Shown in pieces: positions 5,549 through 5,730 of a stretch of 5,730 nt of DNA. Positions within the stretch are counted from its first letter, which is position 1; each line of letters opens with the position of its first letter. The notes beneath the pieces are model-generated. The model had not been told where the DNA came from. It saw only the letters and a list, made by a program, of their open reading frames with translations, and searched no databases. The stretch is from positions 1-5,730 of the forward strand of contig DBME01000384.1 of the NCBI GenBank assembly GCA_002298155.1, written 5' to 3'. Origin of the DNA: Holophagaceae bacterium UBA706. Lineage in GTDB: Bacteria; Acidobacteriota; Holophagae; Holophagales; Holophagaceae. Made by a program: the position numbers and the translations under genes.

Positions 5549-5730
5549 ATGGCTCAAGGCACCGTTAAGTGGTTCAACGCTGAAAAGGGTTTCGGCTTCA
5601 TCACCCCCGATGGAGGTGGCGCGGATCTCTTCGTGCATCACTCCGCCATCCAGGGTTCCGGGTTCAAGACGCTCGACGAGAACGCTCGCGTCAGCTTCGA
5701 GAGCACCCAGGGCCAGAAGGGCCCCCAGGC
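5549..5730 (+). CDS. csp: Cold-shock domain protein (CspA family), 3' partial
   Basis: This is a small cytoplasmic single-stranded nucleic-acid-binding protein of the CspA family, usually an RNA chaperone that melts mRNA structure in the cold or in growth transitions. Sixty codons are visible before the window ends; the family is normally about 65-70 residues, so only a few are missing. It begins [20 protein letters not shown], with RNP1 KGFGFI at 13-18 and RNP2 LFVHH at 27-31. Aromatic residues W8, F9, F15, F17, F28 and H30 are in the usual nucleic-acid-binding positions. The ATG is supported by AGGA seven bases upstream and by the family's usual N-terminus. The gene is preceded by a 273-bp non-coding region with two consecutive hairpins and appears to be transcribed alone. 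Bacteria often carry several paralogues, so cold induction of this copy is not assured. Confidence 0.95.
   Translation, partial: MAQGTVKWFNAEKGFGFITPDGGGADLFVHHSAIQGSGFKTLDENARVSFESTQGQKGPQ

Noticed and set aside
5447..5641. Small minus-strand frame (64 codons) overlapping the cold-shock gene start
   Set aside because: It is antisense to the conserved cold-shock coding sequence and has no recognisable product.
1..5730. Mobile element, CRISPR array, defence or toxin genes, tRNA
   Set aside because: There are no spaced repeats, terminal inverted repeats, transposase motifs or tRNA-like cloverleaf. The coding content is ordinary chromosomal.

Overview
The window is high-GC chromosomal DNA with strong G/C preference at third codon positions. 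An extracellular M4 metalloprotease carries an Ig-like domain of the 'VTW...ATSxADP' type that is common in Acidobacteriota. With the PAS kinase and its stand-alone receiver, this suggests a soil or sediment acidobacterium, possibly of the Holophaga/Geothrix group. That placement is inferred from protein style and composition and has not been tested by a search. There are no rRNA or tRNA genes, insertion sequences, CRISPR arrays or phage genes.

Layout: (1) Bases 1-2250 (+) hold a thermolysin-family (M4) zinc protease. Its 5' end, including the expected signal peptide, lies outside the window. The order is propeptide, catalytic domain, Ig-like domain, then a short acidic calcium-loop-like tail. 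(2) Bases 2240-3990 (-) hold a two-gene signalling operon, transcribed from right to left: a soluble PAS histidine kinase, then a single-domain response regulator whose GTG start overlaps the kinase stop (GTGA). The regulator converges on the protease gene, and the two overlap by 11 bp. (3) Bases 3991-4135 are a divergent intergenic region with a very AT-rich core. (4) Bases 4136-5275 (+) hold an M20-family PepT-like metallopeptidase. (5) Bases 5276-5548 are non-coding, with a hairpin across the peptidase stop, a 9-bp direct repeat and two consecutive hairpins just before the next gene. (6) Bases 5549-5730 (+) hold a cold-shock-domain protein cut off by the window end.

How the genes relate: the kinase and regulator very probably form one phosphotransfer pair. 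The regulator has no DNA-binding domain, so its output should be a protein partner or a phosphorelay. The secreted protease and the cytoplasmic peptidase could both serve peptide use, but nothing in the sequence links their regulation. The cold-shock gene looks independent. I see no convincing undescribed system here. The points most worth checking are the structured cold-shock leader, the paired TTCCGAAGG repeat, the acidic tail of the protease, and the start sites of the kinase and the M20 peptidase.
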